A DNA stretch of 64,000 nucleotides from the NCBI RefSeq assembly GCF_013282725.1, contig NZ_CP054043.1, positions 1,612,001 through 1,676,000 of the forward strand. Direction: 5' to 3'. Source of the stretch: Yersinia mollaretii ATCC 43969. GTDB taxonomy: Bacteria; Pseudomonadota; Gammaproteobacteria; Enterobacterales; Enterobacteriaceae. Below the pieces are notes generated by a model. The model ran no database searches. It was not told the origin of the DNA and saw nothing but the letters and a program-made list of their open reading frames with translations. The position numbers and the translations under genes are program-made. Positions 53,776 to 63,259 of the stretch are shown one piece after another; the stretch's first letter is position 1; every line of letters starts with the position of its first letter.

Positions 53776-54594
53776 TTATTGGCGCAAATAGATCTGCGGC
53801 AGGGCCGTTTCTGGATGGCGCGAGATCCCTAAATCTGCCTGATACCAGCGGGTCAGCGTCTCAGCGTTGAGCACTTCCTCTGGTGTGCCACAGGCCACCA
53901 ACTCCCCCTGCGCCAGCAATAGAATGCGATCAGCATATAACGCCGCCAGATTTAGATCGTGGAGCACACAACAGACCGCCAGCGGCTCTTGATTTGTCAG
54001 TTGGCGTAGCAAGCGCAGGGTGTGTTGCTGATGATAGAGATCCAGTGCGGATGTGGGTTCATCCAGAAATAGCCAGCGGGGGGCGGGTTCCGGTTGCCAC
54101 AACTGTGCTAGCACTCGGGCCAATTGCACCCGTTGTTGCTCCCCGCCCGACAGCGCGCGGTAGTCGCGTTGAGTCAGTGACAGACAGTCGGTTTGCGCCA
54201 TCACCTCTTGCAGCGCCTGATGATTTTGCGCCTTGCCATAAGGTGCGCGGCCCATCTGTATCACTTCGCTCACACTAAAGGGGAACGCCAGATCACTGTA
54301 TTGGCGCATCACCGCACGGGTGCGGGCCAATGCTTGTGGCGGCCAGTAATTTAGGTTCTTGCCGAGCAACTGACACTCGCCGCCAGAGGGGGCAAGATAG
54401 CCAGTTAACAACCGCAATAGGGTGGATTTCCCCGCGCCATTCGGCCCGATAATCGCCACCATTTCACCACTGGCAATTTGCAGCGAGACGTCATTAATCA
54501 GCCGCTGCCCTTGCACATGGTAGGAGAGGTTGTGCGCCTCCAATAATGCGGTGGGTGTGGTTGTCATATTGTTAGCGCGAGTGATATCAACCAC
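53776..54594 (-). CDS. hmuV: Heme ABC transporter ATPase HmuV
   Basis: A 272-residue ABC ATPase: Walker [10 protein letters not shown] (residues 50-58), signature LSGGEQQR, Walker [13 protein letters not shown] and a His switch (VLHDLN). It energises HmuU for heme import across the inner membrane. The GTG at 54594 overlaps the hmuU stop by 8 bases and gives the N-terminus I recall for Yersinia HmuV ([10 protein letters not shown]); ATG 54567 is an alternative. Last gene of the hemP-hmuRSTUV operon. Confidence 0.95.
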   Translation of the reverse strand: MVDITRANNMTTTPTALLEAHNLSYHVQGQRLINDVSLQIASGEMVAIIGPNGAGKSTLLRLLTGYLAPSGGECQLLGKNLNYWPPQALARTRAVMRQYSDLAFPFSVSEVIQMGRAPYGKAQNHQALQEVMAQTDCLSLTQRDYRALSGGEQQRVQLARVLAQLWQPEPAPRWLFLDEPTSALDLYHQQHTLRLLRQLTNQEPLAVCCVLHDLNLAALYADRILLLAQGELVACGTPEEVLNAETLTRWYQADLGISRHPETALPQIYLRQ

Positions 54595-55591
54595 TGCGTT
54601 GCTCCCGCTGACGTAAAATCAGCCATAGAAAATAGGGGCCACCCAGCAGGCTGGTAATCAAGCCGACGGGCATTTCAGCGGGGGCGACCAGAGTTCGCGC
54701 CAAGGTATCCGCCGTCAGTAATAGGCAAGCTCCACCTAATGCGGCTCCGGGCAGCAACCAGCGGTGATCCGCTCCGATACGCATACGGATCAGATGCGGC
54801 ACCACTAGCCCGATAAAACCGATAACCCCACTGACAGCCACCGCCGCACCGATCAGAATCGCGCTGAGGAGCAGCAAACGCAGTTTGGCTTGCCGCACAT
54901 TAACCCCAAGGTAGTGCGCTTCTTCATCCCCAAGCTGTAACAGATTCAACTGCCGTGCCTGCATTAAACCCAGCACGCAAGCGGGCAGGATTAGTGATGC
55001 AGCGACCATCAGTGTTGACCACTGCGCCTGACCCAAACTGCCCATACTCCAGAGCGAGAACTGGCGTAGCTGTTGGTCATCGCTGATATAGGTCAACACA
55101 CCGACAGCGGCACCGCACAAGGCATTGATGGCGATCCCCGCCAGCAGCAGGCGGGATAAATTGCCATGCCCCCAGCGGCTGAGGGTGAAGATAATGGCAG
55201 AAATGGCCAGACTGCCGATAAAGGCTCCGACCATGTGACTGTAAAGCGCCAGTAGCGGTGGCAAGCTGAACGGCATGATGATGATCAGCCCGACACACAG
55301 GGCAGCACCACTGCTGATACCCAGCAGACCGGGATCGGCCAGCGGGTTACGAAATAGCCCCTGCATGATAGCGCCAGAGACGGCCAGCGCACAGCCCACC
55401 ACCACCGCTAACAGCACGCGGGGCAGGCGGATATTGAGCCAGATATGCCACATGGCATCATCTAATGACGCGTGCCACAAGGTGCGAAATGAGAGGGTCA
55501 ATGCCCCCATATTGGCCGAACCGAGCGCTAAGACAATCAGGATCATCAGCAAGATGCTTAGCATCAGACGCGGATGGACACGACAATTCAT
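54587..55591 (-). CDS. hmuU: Heme ABC transporter permease HmuU
   Basis: A 334-residue FecCD/BtuC-family permease with about ten transmembrane helices. It contains the family segments [29 protein letters not shown] and [13 protein letters not shown]. Takes heme from HmuT to the cytoplasm. Overlaps hmuT by 4 bases and hmuV by 8. Confidence 0.95.
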   Translation of the reverse strand: MNCRVHPRLMLSILLMILIVLALGSANMGALTLSFRTLWHASLDDAMWHIWLNIRLPRVLLAVVVGCALAVSGAIMQGLFRNPLADPGLLGISSGAALCVGLIIIMPFSLPPLLALYSHMVGAFIGSLAISAIIFTLSRWGHGNLSRLLLAGIAINALCGAAVGVLTYISDDQQLRQFSLWSMGSLGQAQWSTLMVAASLILPACVLGLMQARQLNLLQLGDEEAHYLGVNVRQAKLRLLLLSAILIGAAVAVSGVIGFIGLVVPHLIRMRIGADHRWLLPGAALGGACLLLTADTLARTLVAPAEMPVGLITSLLGGPYFLWLILRQREQRSG

Positions 55592-56442
55592 TGTGCTTGT
55601 TCCATGCCTTTGCGTAGTTGCGCCAGCACTTGCGGTGTTTCCAGACCAAAGCCCAGTAACGCCATGTCATCAACGACCAACAAACGTTTGTGCTTACCGG
55701 CTGGCGTCAGTGCCATGCCGGGTAATTTCCAGATCCCCTCACTGCCACCCAATGCCCTCACACCATCACTGGTGATCAGCAGTAAGTCGGGGGCGCTGGC
55801 GATCACGCCCTCCTGAGAGAGCGGACGATAGCGACTGAAGCCCTGCATCGCATTGCTGCCACCGGCAGCACGGATCATGGCATCGGCTGCGGTATTTTGC
55901 CCTGCGGCCATCGGGGTTAGGCCGCCGTGGCTCATGACAAACAGCACTTTAACCGGCAGTGGCGTGCTGCTCACGGCGGCTAAACGTTGCTGATAGTCCT
56001 TAATCAGTTTTTGCCCTTGCTCTGGCTGATGCAGCGCCGTGGCGACCGCGCTAATTTTCGCCGCCACACTCTCTGGCGTTGTTTGTCCCGGAATGGTGAC
56101 CACATTCACACCGCTGTCAGCCACCTGTTTCAGCACCAGTGAGGGCTGCGCCAGCTCGCTGACCAGCAGCAGGGTGGGCTTCATCGCCAGAATGCCTTCG
56201 GCATTGAGCATTCGCATGTAACCCACATCAGGCAGCTTCTGCACTGCCTGTGGTTGCAGACTGGTACTGTCACGGGCCACAATCTCACCACCGGCACCGA
56301 GTGCATAGGCGATTTCTGTTACATCACCACCAATGGTGACAATACGTTCTGCGGCCGACGTATTTGCCGCTAACGTATTTAGCGGCAGAATACAGGCGCT
56401 CAGCGACAGAATGAAAGGGAGTGACAGTAGCCTTAGTCTCAT
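55588..56442 (-). CDS. hmuT: Periplasmic heme-binding protein HmuT
   Basis: A 284-residue secreted binding protein with a signal peptide ending TLAA near residue 26. It has the two-lobed TroA-type fold with [17 protein letters not shown], the conserved heme-ligand Tyr region (DVGYMRML) and [14 protein letters not shown]. It shuttles heme from HmuR to HmuUV. It overlaps hmuS and hmuU by 4 bases each. Confidence 0.95.
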   Translation of the reverse strand: MRLRLLSLPFILSLSACILPLNTLAANTSAAERIVTIGGDVTEIAYALGAGGEIVARDSTSLQPQAVQKLPDVGYMRMLNAEGILAMKPTLLLVSELAQPSLVLKQVADSGVNVVTIPGQTTPESVAAKISAVATALHQPEQGQKLIKDYQQRLAAVSSTPLPVKVLFVMSHGGLTPMAAGQNTAADAMIRAAGGSNAMQGFSRYRPLSQEGVIASAPDLLLITSDGVRALGGSEGIWKLPGMALTPAGKHKRLLVVDDMALLGFGLETPQVLAQLRKGMEQAQ

Positions 56443-57476
56443 GCGGCGATATCCTTATTGATCAGGCGAGCAATCTGCTCACGCCATTGATTTTGTTCTG
56501 GTTGCCCTTCAGTGCGCTGGCCGTAAAGTTGGGCCAGTTGAGTGCCATCTTCAGCAAAAAGTTCCAGACTGGTGACAAAACCGTCTTTAGTTGGCTTGCG
56601 CGTGATCCAGCTTTCAGCAATGGCGCTTTCAATCAGGTGCAGTGTGAACCGCTTGTTGAATACGTTAATCCACTCTTGATGCGGGGTGACTTTCTCAATC
56701 AAACCGGTGAAGATTTGTACGCAGCCACGGTTGCCGACGAAAATCATGATTTCATTTTGGTCCTGCTGGGCAATGTTGAGCAGTTGGGTCAGTGAGCTGT
56801 TGTCAACGCGGTAAGCCAGATCATCGCCTACGGCGCGGAAGGCTTGTTGGCGGGTCAGGTTATTGCGCTTGAGCAACTGGAAGAACTGGTGCACATCAGT
56901 CATGGCGCGCCATTCGGCATCTATGGTGGCATCATCGGCGGTCGGTTCGGTCACTTCAGGTGCACTCAGGGGTTCTAACTGCAAGGCGGGGTTTTCAGCA
57001 CTGACGAACTTCGCCAGCAGCGCTTCCCATGCTGGCATGTCAGTCTGTTCAGTGACATACACTTTGTGCAGCGCATCGCCTTGGTGGTCGAAGAACTGAA
57101 TGCTGTGACGGACACCGTGACGGGTCTCTTCGGTTAGGGTGAATACACTGGCCCACTGATTGAGGAACAGACGCAAATCCAAATCGCGTGGGTTGAGGAT
57201 TAAACCCGCATGACCATTCAGATGTTGATTCTCGTAACGGCCCATTTGCTCATGCACCGCATAGGTGTTGCGGGTGATGGCTTTTACTTCACCGACGGCT
57301 TCCAATGCGGCCAGCAGGGTGCGGGCATCGGCCTGTAAGCGCTTGGCGTCTTGTCCGACGCGGCTGTGTGTCAGTTCCGCTTCGGAAATACCCATTAACG
57401 TGGCTAAATCGCGTGCGTACTTGCCCGGATTATCTGCTTTGGCTTGTAAGTATTGCTCATATATTGATTGGCTCAT
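56439..57476 (-). CDS. hmuS: Cytoplasmic heme-degrading/trafficking protein HmuS (HemS)
   Basis: A 345-residue protein of two repeated HemS/ChuX domains (about 30-170 and 200-340). The conserved heme-ligand His lies in MTDVHQFF near residue 196 and the N-terminal half keeps RDLDLRLFL. HemS/ChuS proteins bind and break down heme in the cytoplasm to release iron. Start is 118 bases after hmuR, a gap that includes a hairpin. Confidence 0.94.
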   Translation of the reverse strand: MSQSIYEQYLQAKADNPGKYARDLATLMGISEAELTHSRVGQDAKRLQADARTLLAALEAVGEVKAITRNTYAVHEQMGRYENQHLNGHAGLILNPRDLDLRLFLNQWASVFTLTEETRHGVRHSIQFFDHQGDALHKVYVTEQTDMPAWEALLAKFVSAENPALQLEPLSAPEVTEPTADDATIDAEWRAMTDVHQFFQLLKRNNLTRQQAFRAVGDDLAYRVDNSSLTQLLNIAQQDQNEIMIFVGNRGCVQIFTGLIEKVTPHQEWINVFNKRFTLHLIESAIAESWITRKPTKDGFVTSLELFAEDGTQLAQLYGQRTEGQPEQNQWREQIARLINKDIAA

Positions 57477-57530
57477 TATAACTTCCTCATTCTATTGATT
57501 TTTTATATGCAGGTGGCTGCGTTAAAGCAT

Positions 57531-57564
57531 AACCCAGCAGTGCTATTTATGGGTGTGCTGGGTT
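57531..57564. promoter_or_regulatory. Hairpin between hmuR and hmuS
   Basis: Nine-base arms AACCCAGCA/TGCTGGGTT separated by 16 bases. On the minus strand no T-run follows, so it probably attenuates or processes the operon RNA, giving more receptor than downstream proteins, rather than fully terminating it. Confidence 0.5.
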
Positions 57565-57594
57565 ATTTTTAAGACTATTTTTTATCCCAATGAG

Positions 57595-59697
57595 TTACCA
57601 CTGATAGCTCACGAAAAGTTTTGCATTGCGGCCATCCTGTGGCACACCTTGTGGCGCGTAATACTCTTTATCGAAGGCGTTACCCAACATCACGGTGGTG
57701 GTGACGCCTTTCAACTGCTCTTGGCCTTTATAGCTGACATAGAAATCATTGACGCCATAACCGGCTTGCGGTGAACCAGAGCTGGAAACACGGCTAGAGC
57801 GATCGGCAAATGTCCCAATCCAACCCACAGCAAAGCCGCTATTCGCCACAGGGACGTCGAGGGTACTGGTGACCGTATCTGGGTTGATGGTATCGAGCCA
57901 TTCGTTGGTATTTTCGTTCTTACCACGGGTACGGTTATAGGCCAGACCTAAGTTAAACCATTGAGTCTGGTAGCTTAAAGTGGCATCCCAGCCCCAGATT
58001 TTTGCGCGATCGATATTCGTTGAGTAGGTAGAGCAGGTTTTGCAATACAGACCCCCCGGCCCGAAGCCAAAGTCCATGGTGACGCCAGTTGTGATGTAGT
58101 TTTTGGCTTTAGTATCGAAGTAACTGGTTTTGAATTGCAGTTCATCCTCTTCCATCATCAAGTCACTAAAACGCAAGCCAAAACCGTACTCTTGGGTTTC
58201 GTTGGTTTCTGGTTTCAGATTGGGATTCGGCACCCAGTTGTTGGTCAAGGTGTTACCGGCGATATTCATTGAGAAGTGTTTTGAGTCGTTGTACATCTCG
58301 CCCATGGTCGGGGCGCGGAACGCCTGCGCATAGGAACCAAACAGCATCAGCCAGTCGGTTGGCGTCACGCTGACGGCACCGCGTGATGACCATTTATCGG
58401 CATCAACATCGGCGTAGCCTTCGCTGCTACCCTTGTAGTTGTCATAGCGAGTCCCGGCCAAAATAGAAACCGGCAGGTCGCGCAGGGTGATCTCATCTTG
58501 CAGCCAGCCAGAGCCGAAACGGATATCCGCTTGCGGGAAACTCTCGGTCGCGCCGCCCGGCGTCTGCTCCTGTTTATAGGCTTCGGTGCCGTAAGTCAGC
58601 AAGTGTGAGGCAAAGCTGTCGGTGAACAGGCGGGTGCGGTTTTCCAACTTCCCACCTTTGGTGGTCTGCTCGCGCCCCTCTTCTGCGGTGCCTTGTGGCC
58701 GTGCATTGATCTCCACTTCGGAGTAGTAAACTTGCGCCGTGGCATTCAACCACTCTTGATCCAGTGGTTTGAGGTTGTACTTGAGTTGGACATCGCGCTG
58801 AATCGTCGTTCGATCGGTCATGACATTGCTGCTGGATGCCGCGCTGGTTTGCGGGTTCTTTGGCTCCAGCGCGCTGTTGTTGTAATAGCGCAGATTGGCG
58901 CTCAACGATTGAATTTGGTCAATGCGCCAAGTGCCTTTTGCCATCACATTGCTGATGGTTTCATCATTGGGCGCATTAAAACCGTCGCTCTGACGGATAT
59001 TGCCGATATCACGCGTCCCAAAGGAGAGAATGCCATCGACATCATCAGTGCGGCCATAGGCACTGGCACCCAGACCAAAGCTGTGATCGCCGGTGGCGGC
59101 CGAGCTGTAAACCCGATAACCGCTGTTTTGGCCCGGTAACAACAGATCGGCAGCATCGACAGTTTCATAGGCGATAACCCCACCCAAGGCACCACTGCCG
59201 TACAGCAGCGCGGAGGGGCCACGCACCACTTCAACGCGTTTCACCAGCGCCGGATCAAGGAAAGTAGAGTTCAGGTGGCCGGTATCTGTCCCTTGGCGAA
59301 CGCCATCGACTAGCGTCAGTACGCCGTTTTTGCCGTAGCCGCGCAGTGTCACATCCTGACCATTGACCCGCCCGCTGCCCGTCACCGTCAGCCCCGGGAT
59401 GTTGCGCAGCATATCGGCGGCGCTGGTGGCGGTTTCGCTGGTTGGCGTGTTGGCTTCAACCACCGTGACCATCATCGGCGCTTCAAAACTGCTGCGCTCA
59501 TTACCGGTCGCCGTCACCACCATGGTGTCGGTGCTGTGCTTTTTACTGCTGGTTTTCGCGGCAGTGGTTTGCGCTGTGGTGGTCTCCGCCGTTTGAGCGG
59601 TTGGGGTATCAGCGGCTTGTGCAGCGAAAGGCAAAGTGCAAGCGATTGCTAAACTGAGAGGGGACCAGCGGAAACGGTCGGAAGTGGAACGAGGCAT
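57595..59697 (-). CDS. hmuR: TonB-dependent heme/hemoprotein receptor HmuR (HemR)
   Basis: A 700-residue receptor with a signal peptide ending AAQA (residue 28), a low-complexity Thr/Ala segment, TonB-box region (TDTMVVTATG) and plug with GPSALLYGSGALGGV. The barrel includes the heme-receptor FRAP/NPNL signature (AFRAPTMGEMYND, PNPNLKPETNE) and C-terminal FVSYQW. Brings heme across the outer membrane. The operon position after hemP fits Y. enterocolitica hemPR. Confidence 0.96.
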   Translation of the reverse strand: MPRSTSDRFRWSPLSLAIACTLPFAAQAADTPTAQTAETTTAQTTAAKTSSKKHSTDTMVVTATGNERSSFEAPMMVTVVEANTPTSETATSAADMLRNIPGLTVTGSGRVNGQDVTLRGYGKNGVLTLVDGVRQGTDTGHLNSTFLDPALVKRVEVVRGPSALLYGSGALGGVIAYETVDAADLLLPGQNSGYRVYSSAATGDHSFGLGASAYGRTDDVDGILSFGTRDIGNIRQSDGFNAPNDETISNVMAKGTWRIDQIQSLSANLRYYNNSALEPKNPQTSAASSSNVMTDRTTIQRDVQLKYNLKPLDQEWLNATAQVYYSEVEINARPQGTAEEGREQTTKGGKLENRTRLFTDSFASHLLTYGTEAYKQEQTPGGATESFPQADIRFGSGWLQDEITLRDLPVSILAGTRYDNYKGSSEGYADVDADKWSSRGAVSVTPTDWLMLFGSYAQAFRAPTMGEMYNDSKHFSMNIAGNTLTNNWVPNPNLKPETNETQEYGFGLRFSDLMMEEDELQFKTSYFDTKAKNYITTGVTMDFGFGPGGLYCKTCSTYSTNIDRAKIWGWDATLSYQTQWFNLGLAYNRTRGKNENTNEWLDTINPDTVTSTLDVPVANSGFAVGWIGTFADRSSRVSSSGSPQAGYGVNDFYVSYKGQEQLKGVTTTVMLGNAFDKEYYAPQGVPQDGRNAKLFVSYQW

Positions 59698-59851
59698 GTC
59701 GGCAATTCTCCGTATTTTTTATGCAAATGTTGATATGCAAAAACAAATAGATAGATGCTGGCTGCCTTGATTTAACAATCTGGGTGGCTTGCATTACACC
59801 CTTCATCTTCGGTGCTCTCGCGGCACGGATGTCGGATATAGGGGATGTATA

Positions 59852-60043
59852 TTATTTTGTGAGTATCAATTTTCCTGCTTTGGTCTGGCGCAGTTGGTAG
59901 CTTTCGCCCTGATGGACGATAAAGGCCACACCGTGCTCTCCCAGTAGTTGTTCGCTGGTGACAGACAGGGGCTTGCTTGCCGTCGGATACTGGACAGCAG
60001 GCTCGTCGTGCAACACTGGCGCTTTATTCAACTGTTTGTCCAT
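59852..60043 (-). CDS. hemP: Hemin uptake protein HemP
   Basis: A 63-residue protein starting MDKQLNKAP at 60043, with the HemP ending (VTSEQLLGEHGVAFIVHQGESYQLRQT pattern) near the C-terminus. The frame is open further upstream, but that part translates the Fur-site region and is not expected to be coding. First gene of the hemP-hmuR operon, conserved in Yersinia. Role in heme uptake regulation, mechanism not settled. Confidence 0.88.
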   Translation of the reverse strand: MDKQLNKAPVLHDEPAVQYPTASKPLSVTSEQLLGEHGVAFIVHQGESYQLRQTKAGKLILTK

Positions 60044-60054
60044 ATAATCAGCTA

Positions 60055-60091
60055 GGTAATGATAATCAGTATCAATATGATAATTATTATC
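60055..60091 (-). promoter_or_regulatory. Two adjacent Fur-box-like sites upstream of hemP
   Basis: Read on the minus strand, GATAATAATTATCATATTG (60073-60091) and GATACTGATTATCATTACC (60055-60073) abut. By eye they match the Fur 19-mer at about 14 and 16 positions. They lie 12 bases or more upstream of the hemP start, so iron repression of the heme operon is likely. Confidence 0.82.
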
Positions 60092-60143
60092 AATCATAGA
60101 AGGATGTTACATCAAGAAATATTTATTGTTAATTGATTTTTAA

Positions 60144-60299
60144 TTAGCGAGCTAATCCCGGCTCGACCAGAGCATAAATTGGGTGATATGTCGCCGCATC
60201 CTCGATCATCTGGCCTAAGTGCTGCGCGACATCCACCCGCGTGACCAACCCGTGGGCCTCGGTTTGCAGACAGATAGCTTTGCTCGTGGAGGGCTTTAT
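60144..60299 (-). pseudogene. Small ORF after hutX with ATA in place of ATG
   Basis: On the minus strand, 51 codons run from ATA at 60299 to TAA at 60144: IKPSTSKAICLQTEAHGLVT, then RVDVAQHLGQMIEDAATYHP and a short tail. A GGAG site sits at the right distance and the would-be start overlaps the hutX stop as ATAA. If the third base were G this would be a standard ATGA overlap with both signals intact. So either a start codon was lost or translation begins at ATA or an internal codon. No family recognised. Confidence 0.5.
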
Positions 60300-60811
60300 G
60301 GTGTCTCCTCGGCGGTTTCAGTGGCGAGCTGTTGGGCCAATTGATGGAATGCGGCAAGACCGTCAGCGCGCAGTTGGCGATGCTCATCACGGCCGACATA
60401 CACTTTCAGCATCACCTCACCTTGCTGATTGAAAAACTGGACCGATGCGGTTTCCATCCCCATAAATGGGCGCTCCAGCAGGGCGATCGCTTGACAGTTT
60501 TGCGCTCGTAGATGCCCACTGAGGCCCTGTTTTTCGCGCAGATTAAAATAGCCGTGACGATGAAAACCACTCGGCAGCGGGCCTTTGTGCTCCAAAATAA
60601 TATCGGCGGTATGCACTAAGGTGGTGACATCGCCCCACTCGGTCATGCTGTCCCAGATGCGGTCAAATTGATCGGCATCGACTAATACCCGCTGCGGCAA
60701 GGCGCGTACCACCTCTAGTGGGCTAACCTGATAATCCTGCGCAATTTGCTCCAGCGTGCCATCAGGTTGTGTGGCAAGGAATTCCGCGAGTGGCAGTGAT
60801 GATTTGCTCAT
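60296..60811 (-). CDS. hutX: Cytosolic heme carrier HutX/HuvX family
   Basis: A 171-residue protein starting MSKSSLPL at 60811, where ATGA overlaps the hutW stop. Conserved pattern: LEQIAQDYQVSPLEVVRALP, a WGDVTTLVHTADIILEHKG block and GYFNLREKQGLSGHLRAQNC. HutX-type proteins carry heme from the transporter to the degrading enzyme. It is a stand-alone relative of the domain found in HmuS. Confidence 0.9.
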   Translation of the reverse strand: MSKSSLPLAEFLATQPDGTLEQIAQDYQVSPLEVVRALPQRVLVDADQFDRIWDSMTEWGDVTTLVHTADIILEHKGPLPSGFHRHGYFNLREKQGLSGHLRAQNCQAIALLERPFMGMETASVQFFNQQGEVMLKVYVGRDEHRQLRADGLAAFHQLAQQLATETAEETP

Positions 60812-62121
60812 GAGTGATTTTCCGTAGTGATAAGTGAAGGGATAAGCTGTTGCAGCGCCTGCATCATATTGCTGGCCCAAAAACGGCCGCTGTCGGTCAG
60901 TCGCAGACAGAAGGTATTATCTTTCAGCAGGTTGTGTTGGTGCCATTGCGCCACTAGGGGCATTAGGGGGTAGGGATTGGCAATCAGCTCGCTCAGATCC
61001 AAACGGCCCACTTCAATGCCACTCTGTAATTTGGCCCACCACGGATGCTCGCCGCTGGCTTGCGTCATCATCATCAGCGGTTTTTGTCCGCTATCGATTA
61101 ATTGATAGTAGTTATCCAGACTGCGATGCTGCATATAGGCGTGCCCCTGCAAGGAGCCGCCCGCTCCGCTACCCAGCGCAAGGCAATCGGCCCCTTGCTT
61201 GATCAGCAGATTGTACAAATTGCGTTCACGGGTGGTGCGCGCCCAGTGACTGTTGCTCAGTTGATGCCAGCCCGCCTGCGCAAGGCTATCGGCACCGCTA
61301 CAGTAAAAGTCGCACTGCTGCGCCAGTGTCGGCAACGCTATCCGGTTATTTTCCACCGATTTTGCCAGCGGTGTGGTCGGCAACAGATTAAGGGCATAGA
61401 GATCAACACCATCCAGTGGTAACTGGCGCACGATAGCCAAATCTTCCTGCCAGGTTTCAGGGGTTTGATGGGGTAAGCCGAACATCAGATCACAGACCAC
61501 CGCCGCACGATCACGGGCGGCCAGATCCGTCAGAAAGCGGATCGCCTGATCGCGATCCGCCTTGCGCCCCATGCGCTGACGAATGCGGGTGTTAAACGTT
61601 TGGATACCGATGGAGAAACGATTCGCCCCCGCTTCTAAGCAGGCATCGATCCGCTCATCATCAAAATTAAAAATGCGCCCTTCAACGGTAATCTCACAAT
61701 CCGGTGCCAGTGGTAAGGTTTGGCGTAACTCGCCGATAATGCGGTGCAACTGTTGTGCGGAGAGCGCGCTGGGTGTTCCCCCACCGAAGTAGATGGCATG
61801 AATCGGCCCCCCTTGCAGTAGCGGGCTGTGGGCCTCCATGCTCAGTTCGCGCAGCAGATAATCGGTATAGCGCGCTGTACTTTCGGGTTGCAGCGGGTTT
61901 TGGTAGAAGCCGCAGAAGGTACAGTGGGTGGCGCAGAAGGGAATGTGTAAGTAGAGCAAACGTTTATTGCGGGGAAGCGCCTTTTGTAGCAGTGATTGCC
62001 AGCTATCTTGGAGCGACTCCGCAGGAAGCGGTCGGCTGTCGCGCCACGGCATGGTCGCCCAGCGCTTGGGGAAAGGCAGCAGCCCCGGTTGTGCATGATA
62101 GGGAACGAGATCAATATTCAT
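60808..62121 (-). CDS. hutW: Radical SAM heme-utilisation protein HutW/ChuW family
   Basis: A 437-residue radical SAM protein with the CATHCTFC cluster (Cys63, Cys67, Cys70) and the HemN-like domain: FGGGTPSAL, NRFSIGIQTF and DLMFGLPHQTP. Start ATG 62121; the longer upstream frame only translates the Fur-site region. ChuW-like members open the heme ring anaerobically using a methyl radical route; HutW is thought to act alike with HutX. Followed by hutX in one unit. Confidence 0.92.
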   Translation of the reverse strand: MNIDLVPYHAQPGLLPFPKRWATMPWRDSRPLPAESLQDSWQSLLQKALPRNKRLLYLHIPFCATHCTFCGFYQNPLQPESTARYTDYLLRELSMEAHSPLLQGGPIHAIYFGGGTPSALSAQQLHRIIGELRQTLPLAPDCEITVEGRIFNFDDERIDACLEAGANRFSIGIQTFNTRIRQRMGRKADRDQAIRFLTDLAARDRAAVVCDLMFGLPHQTPETWQEDLAIVRQLPLDGVDLYALNLLPTTPLAKSVENNRIALPTLAQQCDFYCSGADSLAQAGWHQLSNSHWARTTRERNLYNLLIKQGADCLALGSGAGGSLQGHAYMQHRSLDNYYQLIDSGQKPLMMMTQASGEHPWWAKLQSGIEVGRLDLSELIANPYPLMPLVAQWHQHNLLKDNTFCLRLTDSGRFWASNMMQALQQLIPSLITTENHS

Positions 62122-62153
62122 AATTAACCTGTTAAGCGATAGATACGAAATTA

Positions 62154-62172
62154 AATGATAATCATAATCATT
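62154..62172 (-). promoter_or_regulatory. Fur-box-like site upstream of hutW
   Basis: AATGATAATCATAATCATT on + forms overlapping GATAAT/ATTATC hexamers of the Fur pattern, 33 bases upstream of the hutW start. Iron control of hutWX separate from that of hemP is likely. Confidence 0.75.
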
Positions 62173-62295
62173 CAATCAATAGCTAAGGTTAGATATATTG
62201 ATCTAAGTCAGAAAAGAAGGGCAAAAAGTGTTCAAATAGAGTGAAATGGAGCAAAAGGCTAACACCGTGCGAGCGATATCAGCCCTGCCCGTGAC

Positions 62296-63189
62296 TCAGG
62301 AGAGGTAGCGTTGGAACCACGCGATGGTGCGTTCCCAAGCCAGATCGGCGGCGGCCTTGTCATAGCGCGGGGTCGAATCGTTATGAAATCCGTGGTTTAC
62401 GCCGGGGTAGATATAGGCTTCGTAGCGTGTGCCTGCGGCCTTCAGTGCGGCCTCATAAGCGGGCCAGCCCGCATTAATATTGGTATCTAGCTCGGCATAG
62501 TGCAGTAACAGTGGGGCTTTGATGCGGGGGACATCTTCCGGTTTCGGTTGTCGGCCATAAAAGGGCACGGCAGCGGCCAGTTCGGGGTAGGCGACCGCCG
62601 CCGCATTTGCCACCCCGCCACCATAGCAAAAGCCGGTGATGCCGACCTTGCCGGTGGTGCTTTCATGGGTGGTCAGAAATTCTATTGCGGCGAAGAAGTC
62701 ATTCATCAGCTTGGTTGGGTCTACCTGCGCTTGTAATTCACGCCCTTTATCATCATTACCGGGATAGCCGCCCACAGAGCTAAGACCATCGGGAGCCAGC
62801 GCGATAAATCCCGCTTTCGCCACGCGGCGAGCCACATCCTCAATATAGGGATTTAGCCCTCGATTTTCGTGAACCACCACCACCGCAGGCAGCGGGCCAG
62901 TTGACTTGGCGGGGCGCACCAAATAGCCGCGCACTTCGCCGTGACCATTGGGTGAGGGGTAGGTGATATAGGTGGCGATGATATCGGGATCAGTGAATTC
63001 CACTTGCTGAGCCAGCGCATAGTTTGGGCTGAGTTGGCCGAGCAGCGCCACAGCGGTCAGGCCGCCGACGGTATACTTTGTCGCCAGCTCAAGGAACTGC
63101 CGCTTGGTCATCCTGCCGTGGGCATAATAGTCATAGAGTTCAAGCAGTTCAGGGGGGAAATCTTTCGCGGTGAGACGGGTCATCGGCAT
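62296..63189 (-). CDS. Dienelactone hydrolase family protein with export signal
   Basis: A 297-residue alpha/beta hydrolase. Nucleophile Cys in [13 protein letters not shown], an Asp in [14 protein letters not shown] and a His in [11 protein letters not shown] give the DLH Cys-Asp-His triad. The N-terminal ~60 residues include [23 protein letters not shown], which resembles a Tat or Sec leader, then the mature domain from about residue 65. Related to YghX/DlhH-like proteins of unknown substrate. ATG 63189 follows a GGAG site. Confidence 0.85.
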   Translation of the reverse strand: MPMTRLTAKDFPPELLELYDYYAHGRMTKRQFLELATKYTVGGLTAVALLGQLSPNYALAQQVEFTDPDIIATYITYPSPNGHGEVRGYLVRPAKSTGPLPAVVVVHENRGLNPYIEDVARRVAKAGFIALAPDGLSSVGGYPGNDDKGRELQAQVDPTKLMNDFFAAIEFLTTHESTTGKVGITGFCYGGGVANAAAVAYPELAAAVPFYGRQPKPEDVPRIKAPLLLHYAELDTNINAGWPAYEAALKAAGTRYEAYIYPGVNHGFHNDSTPRYDKAAADLAWERTIAWFQRYLS

Positions 63190-63259
63190 ACTCCTTCCAT
63201 CGTGGGTTAAATCATAACTGAATAGATAGCAGAGTGTCGGCTGATTGCTTTTTCACCGC

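Noticed and set aside
60112..60399. A 95-codon minus-strand frame overlapping the end of hutX
   Set aside because: Its composition is that of an out-of-frame reading; the neighbouring frame with ATA start looks more protein-like.
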